A stretch of DNA of 64,000 bases, taken from NCBI GenBank assembly GCA_035628135.1, contig DASPKM010000008.1, positions 1-64,000 of the forward strand, given 5' to 3'. Made by a program: the position numbers and the translations under genes. The notes beneath the pieces are model-generated. The model saw nothing but the letters and a program-made list of their open reading frames with translations. It was not told where the DNA came from and made no database searches. Source of the DNA: DASPKM01 sp035628135 (GTDB taxonomy: Bacteria; Bacteroidota; Bacteroidia; Chitinophagales; Chitinophagaceae). The stretch's first letter is position 1. Each line of letters opens with the position of its first letter. Positions 62,285 to 64,000 of this stretch are shown here, one piece after another.

Positions 62285-64000
62285 ATGAACATGCAGCAAA
62301 CAAAAGGATACCGTGTTATTAAATCGTGGCTGCAATTGAACGACCGCCGCCCTTTTATCTTCCAGCAACAAACCTGGCAGGCCATACAGGAAGGCCGTAG
62401 CGGGTTGGTGAATGCGCCTACGGGCAGCGGAAAAACTTTCTCTGTTTTCATTGGCGCATTGATACAGTTCATCAATGAGCATCCTGAAAAATATCAATCC
62501 AAAAAAAAGAATGGATTACAATTGATGTGGATCACCCCTTTGCGTGCGCTGGCAAAAGATATAGGCCGCGCAATGGAAGAAGTGATATCGGAACTGGGCA
62601 TGAGCTGGAAGGTAGGCATTCGCAATGGCGATACAACCATTGCCGAGCGGCAACGCCAGGTAAGGCAGATGCCCGAAGTGCTTATCATTACGCCGGAAAG
62701 CCTGCATTTATTACTTGCGCAGAAAGGTTATCCCAATGTTTTCAAAACGCTTCGCATCGTTGCTGTGGATGAATGGCATGAATTGCTTGGCAGCAAACGT
62801 GGCGTGCAGGTGGAGCTTGCAATATCCCGGTTGGTCGGGCTGGATACCGAACGCAAACTTCAACTCTGGGGCATCAGCGCAACCATCGGCAACCTGGACC
62901 AGGCAAGAGATGTATTGCTTGCCCCGCTGAAATCAAAAGGTGAGATCATCAAAGCCGAACTGCAGAAAAAGGTTGAGATAGAAAGCGTGATCCCCGATGA
63001 AATAGAAAAATATCCATGGGCAGGTCACCTTGGACTGAAGCTGGCCGATAAAGTATTACCAATACTCGAGCTAAGCCAAACCACGCTCATATTTATCAAT
63101 ACCCGTGGCATGAGCGAGCTATGGTACCAGAAACTGTTGACGATTGCTCCCGATTTGGCGGGCGCACTGGCCCTGCACCACGGCAGCATAGAACATGACC
63201 TGCGCATTTGGGTGGAAGAAGCCCTGCACACCGGCAAATTGAAAGCAGTAGTTTGCACGGCAAGCCTGGACCTGGGCGTTGACTTCCGTCCTGTTGAAAC
63301 GGTGGTACAGGTAGGCTCCCCCAAGGGCGTTGCTCGTTTTTTACAACGTGCGGGGCGCAGCGGCCACCAACCCGATGCAACCAGTAAAATATATTTTCTC
63401 CCCACGCATTCGCTGGAATTAGTGGAAGCCGCAGCGCTGAAAGAAGCCATTAATGACATGTTCATCGAAAGCCGCGAGCCCATGCTGCTGTGTTATGATG
63501 TATTGATACAATACCTGTGCACGCTCGCCATTTCCGAAGGCTTTTATCCCGATGATATTTTTAGGGAAGTAACAGCTACCTATTGCTACAGCGAACTGAC
63601 AGTGGAAGAATGGCAGGAAATACTGCGGTTTATTACAGCCGGCGGAACGGCCTTGCAACAATACGATGAATATAAGAAAGTAGAGATCATCGATGGATTG
63701 TACAGGATCACCAGCCGCCGTACTGCCATGCGGCATCGCCTGCACATAGGTACCATCGTAAGCGATCCCATGCTGAAAGTAAGGTTCCTCACCGGCGGGT
63801 ACATCGGCATCATAGAAGAGTGGTTTATTTCAAGATTGCAGCCAGGCGATACGTTCACGCTGGCGGGGCGCGTGCTGGAGCTGGTGATGATCAAAGACAT
63901 GACCGTGCTCGTTCGAAAGTCATCTCAAAAAAAGTCCATTGTTCCCAGTTGGCAGGGAGGCAGGATGCCGCTGTCGGCCACGCTTGGAAAAAAATTGCGT
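62285..64000 (+). CDS. Ligase-associated DEXH-box helicase (Lhr-like), 3' truncated by window
   Basis: The frame is open from ATG 62285 to the last base, 572 codons, so the C-terminus is outside the window. The superfamily 2 motifs are present: Walker A NAPTGSGKT, the DEXH box VAVDEWHELLGSKRG, motif III GISATIG, and motif VI QRAGRSGHQ. The region after the RecA-like domains (GYIGIIEEWFISRLQPGD) fits the Lhr-core fold. Family members beside ATP-dependent ligases are usually about 800 residues, so roughly a quarter is missing. A PdeM-type nuclease often follows; it would lie beyond the window. The gene is 39 nt downstream of the ligase. Confidence 0.93.
   Translation, partial: MNMQQTKGYRVIKSWLQLNDRRPFIFQQQTWQAIQEGRSGLVNAPTGSGKTFSVFIGALIQFINEHPEKYQSKKKNGLQLMWITPLRALAKDIGRAMEEVISELGMSWKVGIRNGDTTIAERQRQVRQMPEVLIITPESLHLLLAQKGYPNVFKTLRIVAVDEWHELLGSKRGVQVELAISRLVGLDTERKLQLWGISATIGNLDQARDVLLAPLKSKGEIIKAELQKKVEIESVIPDEIEKYPWAGHLGLKLADKVLPILELSQTTLIFINTRGMSELWYQKLLTIAPDLAGALALHHGSIEHDLRIWVEEALHTGKLKAVVCTASLDLGVDFRPVETVVQVGSPKGVARFLQRAGRSGHQPDATSKIYFLPTHSLELVEAAALKEAINDMFIESREPMLLCYDVLIQYLCTLAISEGFYPDDIFREVTATYCYSELTVEEWQEILRFITAGGTALQQYDEYKKVEIIDGLYRITSRRTAMRHRLHIGTIVSDPMLKVRFLTGGYIGIIEEWFISRLQPGDTFTLAGRVLELVMIKDMTVLVRKSSQKKSIVPSWQGGRMPLSATLGKKLR

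Noticed and set aside
1..64000. Insertion sequence, prophage or integrative element
   Set aside because: No transposase, integrase, phage structural or conjugation genes were recognised. The AT-rich 35.7-39.1 kb block has no flanking direct repeats that I could see.

Overview
The window looks like chromosomal DNA of a member of the Bacteroidota, most likely a Chitinophagaceae-like relative. The evidence is a SusC/SusD pair, type IX secretion (T9SS) features (a PorE-like protein, a subtilase with a C-terminal sorting domain, a broken sorting-domain gene), a head-GIN adhesin, DUF4136 and OmpA lipoproteins, an L25 of the Ctc type, an E1 alpha/beta fusion, and Bacteroidota-type promoters (TTTG / TAnnTTTG). 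Most of the window is housekeeping DNA. No rRNA, CRISPR array, insertion sequence or prophage was found; one tRNA (CAT anticodon) is present.

Layout. 1-3.8 kb: the end of a histidine kinase, tRNA-Met, a membrane protein, an OmpA-type lipoprotein and a DUF4136 lipoprotein. 3.8-9.2 kb, leftward: E1 alpha/beta dehydrogenase, a FAH-family enzyme, pth, rplY, prs. 9.2-11 kb: a gene-poor stretch, a tiny membrane protein, radC and a DUF3467 protein. 11-16.9 kb: a SusC/SusD/DUF1735 uptake operon with no hydrolase. 17-19.8 kb: two translationally coupled outer-membrane candidates. 19.9-27.3 kb: folD, queE, porE-like, dprA, a Gfo/Idh/MocA oxidoreductase and ssb. 27.6-34.4 kb: an M14 peptidase, mnmA, a lipoprotein and a subtilase. 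34.4-39.1 kb, leftward: an overlapping set of P-loop ATPase, TPR protein and RNA m5C methyltransferase. 39.2-43.3 kb: sucB and sucA. 43.5-55.5 kb: rpsT, a second M14 peptidase, an MFS transporter, and alpha-2-macroglobulin facing pbpC. 55.5-64 kb: a frameshifted secreted-protein gene, a GIN-domain protein, guaA, a binding-protein-like gene, and an exonuclease/ATP-dependent ligase/helicase DNA-repair cluster whose helicase runs off the end.

The best candidate for an undescribed system is the AT-rich ATPase + TPR pair at 35.75-39.09 kb. A canonical P-loop protein overlaps by 16 nt a partner that has a degenerate NTPase-like N-domain and about ten 40-residue TPRs. It lies between sucB and a conserved RNA methyltransferase. 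It resembles a split STAND-type sensor/signalling module, but its function is unknown.

A second theme is non-coding. Short-period (7-8 bp) microrepeat arrays, often as facing inverted halves, recur between genes and at gene 3' ends. The GTCATT family supplies the last codons and the stop codon of several unrelated proteins. Four genes (folD, queE, dprA, guaA) carry a TTTG/TTCG promoter-like box only 4-5 nt before the ATG, which suggests very short or absent leaders. guaA carries an in-frame GC-rich repeat insertion.
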